A stretch of 64,000 nt of DNA from Spinacia oleracea (Eukaryota > Streptophyta > Magnoliopsida > Caryophyllales > Amaranthaceae): contig NC_079491.1 of the NCBI RefSeq assembly GCF_020520425.1, positions 22,001,449-22,065,448 of the forward strand, given 5' to 3'. Of the stretch, positions 44,468-57,214 are shown one piece after another (position 1 is the stretch's first letter; each line of letters starts with the position of its first letter). The position numbers and the translations under genes are program-made. Below the pieces are notes generated by a model, which was not told the origin of the DNA, made no database searches, and worked only from the letters and a program-made list of their open reading frames with translations.

Positions 44468-47405
44468 TGTAATCCCCCGTAAATTTATAAATTTTATTAA
44501 TATATTTTAACGTATATTATTTATATTTAAATAGAATTTATGAATTTTAAGTAATAAATATATAATTAACGTATATTTAATTTATTTTAAGTACGTTCTA
44601 AATATTTAACGATTTTTGAACTTTATTATATTTATATATTTAATGTATGTTTAATTTCATTTAAATATATTCTAAAGATTTTAACGGTTTGTGCAATCAA
44701 AAATAATTTTAGAATTTTATGTTGAAAAGAATTTGAATCAGGAAAACTCGTTGAATTTAGAAAACAATCCTAAGCAGTGTTGAATTCAAATTATAAAACA
44801 AATTCTAATCCTAGCCCAAATCGGTAAAGCCCAAATAGATAACCCACAATTCCCTATCCATGTTTCAATTCAATTTCACGTAAAACAAGAATCTCAATTC
44901 TCTCTCCTTTATTCAACTTCACGTGAAAGAAAACCCTCAAAACCCTTCCTCCCCTTCACGTGAAATTGCTGCTTCTCTCTCCCCTTTGTCAGTCGCCACC
45001 ACCAGCGCGCACCGACCTCCTGCCACCAGTCACCGGCGAGTCGCACCGCCGGTAACTCCTCTCTTTCGTTCTCCTTTTTCATCTCTCTTCTTGTTCGTTC
45101 TTCTCTTCACACAATTTGATTTCTTGCTCTTCTCCTTACGTGCGTGTTGCTTGTCTTTCGCACAGCGCCGCCACGAAACCAGCGTTCGTGGCCTTGTTTC
45201 AGCCACCGTGTCGTCGCCTGAACGTTGTCCTTTTGCACGGTAGTCCCTCTTGACTCTTGTCCCTCCTTATTTCTTCTTCGTTGTTTCTCTTTCTTTTATT
45301 TTCGCTCCCCCCATTAATCGTGCTTGTGTCGCACAGCACCACCACCACTCACGGCCGCCGAGCAAGTTCTGCCTCCTCCAGTCGCGCCTCTCACCGCCGG
45401 CCACCTTCATCCTCCCTTCCTTTTGGTTAATCCCTGAAAAACCCTAAGTGAATTTAATGTTTTTAAATTATGTTTAAATTATGTAATATTAATGTTTTAA
45501 TAATTTAATTAGGGTTTTCATATTTAAATTATTAAGTTTTGATGATGTATTTAGAAATTTCAGATTATATGTTGTTGAAATTAATGTAATCATTTTCAGA
45601 TTTGTTAATTGCGTTTAAGTTAGAGTTTTAATGAAGTTTTATTAATTTAATTCATGATTATTGAATATAAATTATAAGTTATTATGCTTAAATTATATTT
45701 TCAGATTATATATTATGCTTAATTAATAACTTAATTTTCAGATTATGTAATTAAATTGAAATAAGGAATTTAATTATTAAAGCATGGATTTTTAAGGTTT
45801 TAATATTCTAAAATCATAATAGCATGATTATATATTATTAAAGCTATTATTTTTATGATTTTAAGAACGTTGATTATGCTTTGTGGACGTTTGAAATTAT
45901 TTTATATTGCTGAAAATTAAAGTATAATGTTTGCAAAGAGTTTTCAACGAATTTCAATAATTAATTCAATAATTATGATGCTAGGAAATCAAATATCCGA
46001 GTTTTGATATTGGGAAAGGTTCTAGATATGGTTAGGATGCATTTAGAATGCTTTATTATGGTTGTCAATGATTAGAAATTGATTTGGGTACGTTTCTTGA
46101 TTATTTTAGGCGGAGAATTCTTTGTGGGCGACTTTTGAATTCGTTAAAGTGGCCTATCAGTTTGTTTACACAAGGTACGTACATAACTGTGTGCTTGGAT
46201 GTGTGTTGTATTGAGAATATGATGAATATATTTATGAACTTGTTTATGTTGGAATTTCATGTTCAATGTCGTTGAATTAATGCGTTGAGCATAGAACTTT
46301 ATTTATAAGAATTGAATCATGTTAGCATGGAATATTGATGCAAGCATGTTGGTTTTGTGGAACTTTATATTATTTAATATTGGTTTAGATCTTTATTGAT
46401 CGTTGTTCCTCTTTAGATTTTCACTACTTTATAAGGGCGGCCGAGGACCTTGTTTGGTAGTTGAACCTTATACCTAATAAAGGTTTTTAAATATGGATAA
46501 AGGAATGATTAAAATAGTTGGAATTGGCTCTTGGTTGAACGTTGTGATCACTGGTTTAATTCAAAGATAAAAGAAGTTGTGTTTACTTGTTGAATATAAT
46601 ATTTATGTTTGGTGAGTCATAACCAAGTATTAAAAGTTAAGTCATGTAAAGTGAAAATGAGTAGCAATAGCTTTAGACTGTGCACGTCTAAAGTGACGGA
46701 CAATCAGGAGTTGGGGTCATTGAGGTTTACGGAGTCGCGCCCGTACCTCGTCTTCCTTAGTGAAGAAGAAGAAGTTTCTAGTAGACAACTCAGTCCATTG
46801 ACTATTTCCAATTAAAATAATGTTAATGATACAAAGGTCTAGTTTAGTCAAATATAGTCTTCAAGTCAATATATCTTGATTATCCTTGCTTATGTTTTAT
46901 TTAGTACCATGTTAGGATTGTTCGTTTAATAGAATCATGTTAGGATTATTATTGATTTAGTATGTAGTACTCAGCTTTGCTGATTACGTGCTTTTGCTTG
47001 TGCATGTTGATCATGGCTATGCCTTATTGATCCTGTGATGACCCAATCTTTGGTGAGCAGTCTCTAAGGATCAATAAGCATTGTCCATCTGCAGGTTTGA
47101 AGATGTTGCATCATTGGGATCGGGAATAGAGAGCTTGTATTTAGTTTTGATTTGCTAAGTTGACTTGGGTTTGTTAATTGGGACTTTAAACTTGTCGTAC
47201 TATTTATATTTCCTTATTTCCGTTGATTGGTTTTTGGGATTAAACTTGTAATCGATTATTTATAAACCTAAAGTTAGTTTTATGTTTTCCGCTGCAAAAT
47301 TCTGAATAAGCCGTTACGTTTTCACACGGGCGATAATGCCTTGATAATTCTCTACGTTTTATATTAAAATGTTGTTTTAGAAGAGAGAATTGTCGGGGTG
47401 TTACA
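44468..47405 (+). mobile_element. Solo LTR, 2.94 kb, Ty3/gypsy type
   Basis: Begins TGTAATCCCCCG, ends GGGGTGTTACA, with a perfect 5-bp target duplication TAAAC (44463-44467, 47406-47410) and no internal domain, so it is a solo LTR left by LTR-LTR recombination. Its edges match those of the long LTR at 20899-25151, suggesting a related family. C/T-rich leader sequence at 44920-45450 gives open frames without protein features. Confidence 0.92.
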
Positions 47406-47477
47406 TAAACTGAACCAAACACATGGTAACCCATAGCACGTAGATATCATTCTTGATTCCAACCCTATACCAGTGTG

Positions 47478-48005
47478 TAGACCTGTCAAAAATCGACCCG
47501 ACCCGAAAACCGACCCGAACCCGACCCGAAAATACTGGGTCCTGAACAAGATTTTGTGATCCGAACCCGAGCAACCCAAAAAGTAATGGGTCAAAACCCG
47601 ACCGAACCCGTTTTGGACCCGACCGATTGAAAATTGTTGTATTTATAGTAATAAATGAGATTATGAGAAAATTTAAGCATAATAAACACGTTGTTTTTAC
47701 TATTATTGTGTGTAATATGATTTTAATTAGAATTATACGCCATTTATTGTTGAATTTGACTAAATATAAACTTGTGTAGGAAAATTTGTTAATCTGTGCC
47801 CATATTTTGTATATTTATCACCTAAATTAATGAAAATATAATGGGCGTTTTAAAATCTCTCAACCCGTTGGGTCGACCCGAACCGAAAGTTCTGGGTCTT
47901 GACAAGCATTTGTAAACCCGAACCCGAAAGTGACCGACCCGATCTAATCCAAACCCGAAAATAATTTTTTACAACCCGACCCGACTGACCCGTTTGACAG
48001 GTCTA
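47478..48005. mobile_element. hAT-type MITE rich in GACCCGA words
   Basis: 528 bp; ends TAGACCTGTCAAA and TTTGACAGGTCTA; 8-bp target duplication CCAGTGTG (47470-47477, 48006-48013), the hAT hallmark. Both terminal quarters are built from ACCCGACCCGAA repeats. Confidence 0.9.
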
Positions 48006-48158
48006 CCAGTGTGCATACCAAACGCCCCTTAAAAACCCAAAGAGTATGAATTAACATTATCATTTGACTATTTGCCATGATAGGTGCTATAAAATGTTAT
48101 TATCTTAATTCAACAAACTTCCAGAATCAAAACCAAAGGAGGAACAATAAGCATTAAG

Positions 48159-50630
48159 CTATAGAAGACTCTTAGTCTCTTTGTCAATGATACTAATAAT
48201 GTATTCAAGTTCCTCTGTTACTTCTCTCATGGAAGGCCGATTCTTCCTTTGTTCGTCCACACATGCAACTGCAAGAAGCCCGAGTGCTTTCATGGTTTCA
48301 AGTTCTAGGTTGCTTGCCTGTGTTGTAAGTCCTGCATCAACAGCATCAAACAACTTCTCTCTATCCGCAAGCTTAGTTACATAAACAGCTAGATTCACAT
48401 CATCTTCCCTGTTAAAATCAATAGCCTTCTTGGAAGTAAGAAGCTCTAAAAGAACAACCCCGAAGCTGTAAACATCACTTCTATCAGTTAACTGGTAGTT
48501 CTGATAGTATTCTGGATCAAGGTATCCTAGCGTTCCTTGTGCACAAGTCGATATATGGGTTGCATCAGTGTCAACAAGCCTTGACAGACCGAAATCTGAA
48601 ACTTTTGCATTAAGCTTTTCATCAAGTAATATGTTACTTGATTTGATATCCCGGTGGAAAATGGGTGGAACAGCAGAGAAATGGAGATAAGCAAGACCAT
48701 CAGCAGTTTGTTTAGCTATCAAGAGTCTCCTTTGCCAAGTTAGAGTCCCCCATTCATTAGAGTACCGCCCATGTAGGTGTTCATACAGTGTTCCATTAGG
48801 AACATATTCATACACGAGTACTGGTTGATCTAAATCAAGACAACAACCAAGCAATCGAACCAGGCTTCGATGATTTACTTGGCATAGAATGCAGACTTCA
48901 TTTAGGACTTGATCCATTCCCAGAGTATTTCCTAGTTTTGCCCTTTTGATTGCTGCTAAGGTTCCATCATCAAGGTTTCCTTTGAAGACTTCACCAAATC
49001 CACCTACACCAAGAAGATTTTCCTTGGAGAAGTTCTTTGTTGCATTCTTCATTTCTTTTCCAGAGAAGAGTTTAGCAGCTTTCCCATGGTTGTGTGAATT
49101 TAATACATCTTCTCGTTGCTTCACCAATTTTCGATGAGCTTCCCTTTTGATATGCTTCTTATGCTGGTCAACTAGTACCAAAAATACGATGATGATTACT
49201 GTCCCACATGCTGCGAATGTTAAACCTGAAAACAACAACATTATCTGAATTATGAATTTGTTGCAGAATGGAAGTGGTGCAGATAGGAAAGTGGTGGTTG
49301 TTCGGATTTTTGGATGTACCATGATATAGTTTCTTACGGTTTATGTGATGAGGACACCGCTTTTTTCCTTCACACTTCCGAACTGCAATAGAAATTAGGA
49401 GCTCCTTTGAGTTATCACAGATAAGTAACTAAAAGAAAATTATGAGTGCAGAAAGTAAGTTGTAAACATTTGCAGATGAACAGAAAAAGATTATGCATGT
49501 ATTTTTTTTTTTTTAAAACAAGTAGAGGTTGCCAAAGATTTAGGTTCAGAAAGACTGCATGTTAATCGAGATTGATTACTCTTTTTTATGTTCTGAGTAA
49601 ATCATTTTGTTCTCAAGTGGTTTAACAATACTATTCAATGGTTTTATCGAGTTGCCTAAACCAACACCAAGCATTTTCTAGGAGAAATAATCCATCTGCA
49701 GCAAAAATATTCTCCAATGAAAGGTTTCTTGCGCAGCAAAACTGGTGTTTTCTTTCAATGAAATTCTGTTCCAAATACCTTTAAAACAGAAAGGAAAATG
49801 GAAGACGTAGATTTTTGTTTCTGTGCAGATGTTGAAGGTTACTTACTCTGACATGTGCCATTGATCGGATCCCAGTAAAATCCTTTATTGCAGAAGCATC
49901 TCTTCTTCTGTCCTGCAACAGCACGATCAGGCAAACACGTTGAATTTGCCAAACCATGGCAATCTAAAGGTAATGTACAGATAGGTACTTGAGGTGTTTC
50001 CCATTGTATCTCAATCCCAGGTTGTGGCCACTTTCTTACAGGCAATGCCGGATTCAATTTAACAAAGCTCTCATATGCAGTACAACTAGCCTCTGCAATA
50101 TCAACGCGGTATGCAGTCTTTGACCCCCCAGTTGTGTATGAGCAACAATGTAAACCAATACACCTTTTATTCATGTATTTATAACACGGACTGCTGGAAG
50201 TACAATCCATAGATGATAGCCTCACAGTAGACTTGCTGCAGTTGAACTTCAAGATAGTATTACTGTCAGTAATGCTAAATGGTAATGTCTGATTCAGCCA
50301 GATTCCACCAGATCGTAAATCAGCTCTTGTACAACTGTTCCTGTAGAACTCTTGTGAACTGATCATTAGCTGTTGGATCTTTGGGGAAATAGTTGTGATT
50401 ATGTATGATGATCCATTGAGAGTGTCGAGCCATAGCTTTCCTGTAGTGCACCTCACTTTATACAACTGGTCACCACAGCTTTGTGAAGTGCTAAGTGGAT
50501 AAGGTACTGGGGTTTTCCCACAATCTGGACACCAAAGTGTAGCTACTGCTTTTTGAGTAACAGAAAGTAGAACTACTACTACAAGTTGCAACTGTATCAG
50601 AAGCTTATACTTCAGCTTCGTGTGTGTCAT
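48159..50630 (-). CDS. Wall-associated-kinase-like receptor kinase A (631 aa, three exons)
   Basis: Plasma-membrane receptor kinase close to the WAKL15/WAKL20 group. Exon 1 (49847-50630): signal peptide (residues ~9-31), galacturonan-binding GUB_WAK-type domain (CPDCGKTPVPYPLST, CGDQLYKVRC), WAK-associated Cys-rich tail (CHGLANSTCLPD, RCFCNKGFYWDPINGTC). Exon 2 (49338-49382, 45 bp) encodes a short Cys/Lys-rich linker (RKCEGKKRCPHHIN). Exon 3 (48159-49225): transmembrane helix (LTFAACGTVIIIVFLVLV), then the kinase: glycine loop GVGGFGEVFKG, AIKRAK, HRDIKSSNILLD, DFGLSR, GTLGYLDPEYY, SDVYSFGVVLLEL. Catalytic residues are all present, so an active Ser/Thr kinase is expected. Junctions (CAGA/GTAAGT, TGCAG/TT, AACC/GTAAGA, TTCAG/GT) keep phase 1 throughout. 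It is followed in tandem by gene B at 52079-54905. Ligands of this group are not established. Confidence 0.93.
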
Positions 50631-52078
50631 CTCTGTTACAGTATTAGACCGGTGCTAAAAAAAAATTGTACTGCCTCTTCCATGGTCATGGACTCAACGT
50701 CTATCAAAGTTCTGGGATTTGTATGTGTTTAGGAAATTTGAATGGTGTTATCTCAAGTGGACTTCAGATATGACAAATCTTAATTTTTCCTATTTGAAAA
50801 ACAAACAAAGAATATAACTCATTCCAATGAACCAGGATTAGAAGTATAATTTTTACCAGTGATTGATAATTAAAAAGTAGTTATTGCCTAGGAACACTAA
50901 TGACAGAAGATTGGGTGCATCTTCCTAGGCATCAGCATTATTATTTTTATCGCGATATTTAACAATATAATTAAATTACCTAACAAAGGAACTAGGTTTC
51001 AACCAATGCTAATTGCACAAATCCTTGTGAAGTAGTGCATAATATATTGTCCGAGGATTGGAACTTGCCTTGGTAACAGAAAATATTCTTCAACCTTCAA
51101 TGTGTCGTGCGTGTTTACAAAAGAGTTGTTACCCAGAGACATCTGCTATAAGTTATTCATTTCTTCACTTATTTGTTTTCTTTCCTAAATCATTGGATCC
51201 CGGAACACATGTTTGAAGTTCCATGTCCTGAGGATGCAGGGGTAAGAGCTAGCATATTTTTTGTTCCCAACATAAGTTTAGTTAATTAGTTCAGAAAAGC
51301 ATGTACCTTAAGCCTTAAGCAATAAAGATCTTCTGTGTGTTAGTGCCGACTTTATTTAGAGCTGATGACTTACTGACACCATATAAAATTTTGATGTTAA
51401 TGGTTTCATTTTGGATTTAGGAAATATTTTGATGATTTTGAATTCAGAGTAATGTTACTACCTGTCTTGAAAGTAGAGAAAGAGCAGCTCACAGCTGTAT
51501 AATCTGTCACTGTATTTGAGGTTCAGCTTAATATCAGGCACTTTAAATTTTGATTATTATTCTAGTAACATTGGAATCCATTACCATGTTATGTGGGATT
51601 TCAAGATCCAAAGCTGGTTAATTTTTTTTTAAATTTCTCTTAAAACACATTAATTATACTTTAAGTACTTGTATTTGAAGACTGCTGCAAATATTAATGC
51701 AATGTGCATGTGATTAACAAGATTTCCTGATATGATTAACAGAAACATTGTCGCGGGGATCAGTTGATAATCAACAATAGAAGTGGCATGCCGACAGCAG
51801 TTCCTTGATTTGTTGTTAATGTAACAGCAAATGTAACAGAACTGTTTAAATATATCTACTGTGAAAGTAAGCAAATGTAGCATCTAGCACAAGTAAAATT
51901 CATTTATTTCCAAAAAACGCGATACAGAAATTAGATGAAGCTCTAAGTTAGAGTATTAGTAAGAATTTCTGTTATTTATGCCACTGAGATATGATCCAAT
52001 ATATGCATTATTTCTAGAAAACTGAACAAATTTGTTTAGCTTTAGCCAAACATGATGCTAAGATATGCTGTAAGTGTT
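50631..52078. other. Spacer between the two WAKL genes
   Basis: About 1.4 kb, AT-rich, containing the promoter of gene A (near 50640-50900) and the 3' UTR of gene B. No additional gene or repeat is recognised. Confidence 0.5.
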
Positions 52079-54905
52079 CTATGATTTAGGACTCTTTTCG
52101 TCAATGATGTGTAGCATGTACTCAATCTCCTCTGTAACATCTCTTATAGAAGGACGATTTTGCCTCTGATCATCCAAACACGAAATCGCCAGAATTCCTA
52201 TTAATTTCATAGTTTCCAGCTCCAATTTAGTAGCTCCTTTCTTAAGGAAGGGATCAACAGCATCCAACAACTTGTGTTTATTTACCATTTTCCTCATGTA
52301 GGAAGAAAGGCTTACACCTTCAACCTCTCTAGTAAAATCAATAGCTTTCCGTGTTGTAAGTAGCTCTAGCAGAACAACACCAAAGCTATAAACATCGCTT
52401 TTGTCTGTCAGTTGCATATCACGATAATACTGAGGATCAAGATACCCCAATGTCCCTTGAGCACAAGTAGTCATATGTGTTGCCTCCACATCCACTATCC
52501 TTGACAGGCCAAAATCTGAGATCTTGATATTAAGGTTGTCATCGAGTAAGATGTTACTTGTTTTGATATCTCGGTGTATAATAGGAGGAACAGCAGAGAA
52601 ATGGAGATAAGCAAGGCCTTCAGCTAACTGACGGGCCATTGCCAATCTTTGTTTCCAACTCAGGGGTGATTCAATATTATCACTTGAAGAAGAAGAAGAA
52701 GAAGAGCCATGTAGTCGATCATATAGTGTTCCGTTGGAGATGTATTCATATACAAGAACTGGCTCCTCAAGCTCAACACAACACCCAAGTAGCCTAACCA
52801 AACTCCTGTGGTTCACTTGGCATAGAATTCTTACTTCATTAAGCACTTGATCATCACCTTTTGTGTTACCAAATTTAGCCCTTTTTACTGCTATTAGAAT
52901 TCCATCATGTAACTTTCCCTTGTACACCTCACCAAATCCCCCGGTACCAAGGAGATTTTCTTCAAGGAAATTGCTCGTTGCTACTTTTATCTCCTTTGCT
53001 GAGAACAGCTTAGCTGATCTCCCACTTGTATTGTTTACATTTAAGATCTGTTTACGTTCTCTAACTAACTGATCCCGTGCTTTTTGCTTGATTCTCTGAA
53101 GCTGTATGTATACTAGGACAATGAAGGATCCTAGAATTGCTATTGTACCTCCTGTGTATGATAAGCCTGAAAAATAATTCCAAGGGAAATTTTTAACTTC
53201 ATATTGTACATCTATCAATCATTTAGCACATATACAAGCAAACTCCATATACCTTTCATCATCTGTTTTCGTTTTCTTTCTCTGCGACATTTCTTAGTTA
53301 CACACTTCGGCTCTGCAGGACCAACAGTGTATTATTGTTAGATATCTTGTCTAAGAAATGTCTGCTACTTATTCATCAATATATTAACAATTATATGCCC
53401 TGTTACATCATATCTCAACAAATGGGTGAAACTATTAATCTGCCTCTCTGATGTGCAAAGTGTACTTAAAATCTGATTTTTCTGTTTCTCACAATAATTT
53501 TGAGAATGATACGGAATTTCTGCTACAGAAACAAGATGTACACTTGAGAATCTTCATGAACAATAATCCAAGGAAAAGTTTTTACAGACTACTAAGAGTA
53601 GCATGAATTGGACATGTGAATTGTTAAATTTGGTAAATGTTAGAAACTGGACACAATGTTTCTAGGGAATGCTTAGTGCCTTAGTGTGCTGATATAATAG
53701 ATTTTGTATTACATGCCTGAGACTGCAGAAGGGAGCAGTATGATATCCTAATTAAAGCATATATGATGCTTCTGTTGCAGCAGCACATGTAATTAATTAA
53801 ACAAAAAGATGAAACACCATTTTATTAGATCTAAGACCATTAATGAAATTTCAGATTTCTTAATTGTTTTGGAATTAATTTAGCTATTCAGTAAGTTAAA
53901 GTACAACAGATTTTATAATTTAGTTGTTTATCATTAAGTCTGTGAAAATGTTGACAATTTGTTCTTTCCTTGCTTAGCTGAGTTTAACCGCGAATGTTGG
54001 AGTAAAAAACTATTTTTGAGAAATTAAGTTGAGGAAAGATAAAGAGGTAACTTACTAGAACACATTCCATCAATGGGATCCCATTGATACCGTGTATTGC
54101 ACAGACACCTCTTCTGTCTAGTTGCAACATCAGGCAAACACGACGACTTTGGCAACTTCTTGCAGTCCAAATTAGACGAGCAGACTGGTTCCGGAGGCAG
54201 CACCCACTGAATTGCTATTCCAGGCTGTGTCCATTTACTTACTGGCAGCAGAGTATCCAATGGCAAACCCACGAAGCTTGTGTATACAGCACATTTCTCT
54301 GATGTTAACTTTATGTTATGATCATTTTGAGACCCCCCACCTGTAAAAGAGCAACATATACGGGTATCCTTACATCTTGCTGCTACATCTTGCTTTTCTT
54401 TCATATACCTGAAACAGATACTGGTAGATGAACAGTTCATGGCTGAAATAAAAGCAAGAGGTTTACAGTTCAGTTTCAGAACAGTGTTATCGCTGCTGAT
54501 GTTAAAAGGGAGCTTTTCGTCGAGCCATAGTCCTCCAGCATGAAAATCAGAGCTGATGCAGGTACTTCCATTGAAGCTTGGAGGACTGATAATAAGTTGC
54601 TGAATCTGTGGAGCTATGGAAGTTATAATGTAGGCTGAACTGTTCAAGGTATCCAACCATAATGTACCTTTGGTGCACCGGACCTTGTACGATGGATGAC
54701 CGCAGTTGGGTGATGTACTGAGTGGGAAAGGCACATGCATCTTACCGCAGTTGGGGCAGCCGAGGGTTGCAATAGCGGCTGAGCTGGTGATGGGGAGAAG
54801 CAGTGCTAGATTGAGCAGCAAGAGTTGGATGGAAGAATTGTTTTGCATCATGTGGATTGGAGCTGCATCACGAAACTGGTGCCCAAGGGTAGTGTGCATA
54901 GTCAT
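52079..54905 (-). CDS. Wall-associated-kinase-like receptor kinase B (665 aa, three exons)
   Basis: Tandem paralogue of gene A with the same three-exon, phase-1 structure: exon 1 54056-54905, exon 2 53253-53312 (60 bp), exon 3 52079-53166. Exon 1 has a signal peptide (SIQLLLLNLALLLPITSSAA) and GUB_WAK-type domain (CPNCGKMHVPFPLST, CGHPSYKVRC) plus a Cys-rich tail (CLPDVATRQKRCLCNTRYQW). The linker is strongly basic (KKCRRERKRKQMMK), a stop-transfer-like sequence before a transmembrane helix (TIAILGSFIVLVYIQL). Kinase motifs: GTGGFGEVYKG, AVKRAK, HRDIKTSNILLD, DFGLSR, GTLGYLDPQYY. A run of Ser residues (GSSSSSSSSD) encoded by a TTC microsatellite (about 52684-52706) interrupts the kinase N-lobe to C-lobe region after LHG, a loop where insertion is tolerable. 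Start: first ATG 54905; an internal MMQNNSS start would leave a cleaner signal peptide. Confidence 0.92.
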
Positions 54906-55398
54906 TGCAATTTGTAAGCCAAGTGGTAAATCTGATTAGTTTACTTGGTAGTTGAAAGAACGCACCATTTTTATTTATTTTGTTTCTTTGCCAGTGAGCC
55001 ACAAGAGCAATGCGCATACCATTTTCTTTATGTTTTATGGGCCAAAGTACGTTCATCTCTCCCCTTCACATGGATCATGTTTATGGTGGGTTCTATTCAA
55101 CTTATTTGAACTGAACTTATTTAAACTGATTGGAACTTAATAAATAATAACAATAACAACTTAACTGATTTGATATGAACTTATTGGAACAGATTAAAAC
55201 TCTGACAAGGTGCTACTTTGGTGTCATTGAGAAAAACCTCGTTGCTAGGTACATGCTAAGCCCAAGGCAGGTTGTTGTTCTTAGTTGTATCGTGCTCCGC
55301 ATGCACAAGATTATTTGTTCACCATCCCTATTGATGGCTTGGGGCAGAGGATGAACCATCGTCAATTCCGCTCTGTGTTGTGCTATAGGCTCACGATA
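54906..55398. other. Upstream region of WAKL gene B
   Basis: Probable promoter. At 55080-55200 there is a MITE-like fragment (ttctattcaacttatttgaa repeats). Nothing else is recognised. Confidence 0.4.
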
Positions 55399-56330
55399 TG
55401 TAATACCCCGAGTTTTTAATATTTGATTTATTAAAATTAAAAATATTTATTAACTTACTTTCATTTATAAATATTTAGAAATAATTAAAATTTCGTTATT
55501 TTAAACATTTTTACGATATATTTTAAACGATAAAATCGAAAATTTATTTATGTTAATGATATTTTGTAAAGAATTATTTTTAAAACTTGGTTTTTAATTT
55601 CTATTTCTCTCAATTCCTAATTATAGCAACAAATTTCAGAAATTTTGCCTAAATATGTAAAATGACCAAAATGCCCCTAAGAGCAAAATTGTCATCTTCC
55701 TCCCCTTTCCTTGTTCTTCACGTATGAGTAAGAAGAAATTCCTTCATTCCTCTCTTCCCTTAAAATCAGTCAACATTCATTGCTTGATCCCCAAGGATTT
55801 CTCCTTCTTCTTCACTCTACTTGATACAACAAATAGCCATGATCTGTCTCAAAATTCATCAACAAATCAGTTAACAAACCGAAAACAACCACCACTGTCA
55901 ACCGCCACCACCCCTACTGCCAGCCACCACCTCCATCTCCTGAGGCTGTCGTCTCCTCTACCACCAACGAACTCACCTTCACCACCATCTCCGGTGAAAA
56001 ACCCAACCCAACGCCCCTTATTCTTCTCTCCTCAGATCCCCGCGGTCGCATTCCCCTTCCCCCCTCTTTCATTCCTCCCTGCTGCACCATCAATGCCGCA
56101 CCACCCCTCCTGACCACCCTCAGCATCTTGTGAACCAATCTCCGCCCCCATATTTCCCGGCGAGTTGTTGCTGCCACCGCCCAAAACCACCCACGATCGT
56201 TGAGTAGATTTTTCTCTGTGGGACATCTCTTGACATGTTGCTGGAATATACCACATTTCCAGATGGACGATCTAACGATTGTTCGTAAGTCGGGAGGGTG
56301 GTTTATATCTAATTCATCTTATATTATTTG
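55399..56330 (+). mobile_element. Ty3/gypsy LTR fragment (TGTAATACCCCGAG type)
   Basis: Begins TGTAATACCCCGAG, the same edge type as the LTRs at 44468 and 25151, followed by AT-rich U3 and a C/T-rich leader (55680-56220). The 129-residue frame at 55724 is Ser/Pro-rich leader sequence, not a protein. The 3' LTR edge is missing; the end is approximate. Confidence 0.6.
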
Positions 56331-56959
56331 CAAAGTTGATAAATTTTGCGATCCCGCATAATTCTAAATCAAGGAACACAATAATCCACCACATCTAGTT
56401 GTGACCTTGGCCATTAGAAATTAAAAACAATAAAAAAATGCCTCCCTCGTAAAGAGGAGAAGAACAATCTTGTCTTTTTAGGGAGAAAATTTCTCGCCGA
56501 AGAAGGAAGCATTTATAATCCTAAAAAAGCAAACAAAAAGAAAAACACAAAAGAACAAAAATTGGGGCTTTTAACTGGAAAAACCATGAAGGAAGCCTCT
56601 TTAAAATCACTAATGATGGCGAGGGTTTTAGGAAGATACAAAAGGGAGAGGAACCGCGATTATAGTTGGTATCATTGAGGCCAATATTCCTAAAATATAG
56701 GGAGTATACTTTTCCTCAACTGGTTAATCCAAATATCTAATATATTTTTAAGACTTAAACTAGTTATTAGCGCGGGCGATACCTAGGGTCATTGGTCATT
56801 GGCTCATTACAGGTAATATGATATTAATTCATTAGAAACAAACATAATTATTTAAATATGAAAATTTTAGATCATGATGAAATGAAAATATAACACTACC
56901 CATTGTTTAGAATAATTTCCATCTTTCCCTGAGAGACTGATTTTAGACTTTGTTTTATA
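56331..56959. other. Unassigned sequence
   Basis: No gene or defined repeat is seen. May belong to the decayed retroelement to its left. Confidence 0.3.
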
Positions 56960-57214
56960 CTATCTCCGTTTCAGAAAATTCTTTACGCTTTGGAAAATGT
57001 GTCCAAAGTATAAAAACTTTGACCGTAAATTCTCACCATTATATACATCAAAATGTTACATGTAAAATCTTGTTAGATTGGTCTCGGGATGTATTTTCAG
57101 AATATCAAATTTTTATAATTTTTTCACATACGAAATTGGATATATTAGTAGTTAAATATTGCATTGGAGTCCGTGCAAATAGTAACTGTAAAGATCTTTT
57201 TGAAACGGAGGTAG
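56960..57214. mobile_element. Stowaway MITE
   Basis: 255 bp, ends CTATCTCCGTTTC and GAAACGGAGGTAG, flanked by TA. Confidence 0.85.

Larger units (their letters stand above)
44274..48028. mobile_element. PIF/Harbinger-like MITE split by two later insertions
   Basis: Outer ends GGGGTGTTTGGT and (inverted) GGGGCGTTTGGT, each flanked by TTA (44271-44273, 48029-48031). Removing the solo LTR and the hAT-like MITE leaves only about 270 bp, a normal MITE size. Confidence 0.75.

Noticed and set aside
44923-45447. Ser/Pro-rich frames of 106 and 65 aa
   Set aside because: Inside the solo LTR leader, no homology-like motif, biased by C/T-rich composition.
51225-51245. 'cctgaggatgcagg' resembling part of miR2111
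   Set aside because: Match is short and partly in the wrong orientation, with no pairing arm nearby.
55724-56256. 129-aa frame and opposite-strand frames
   Set aside because: Leader region of an LTR fragment; low-complexity Pro/Ser/Thr, no conserved pattern.
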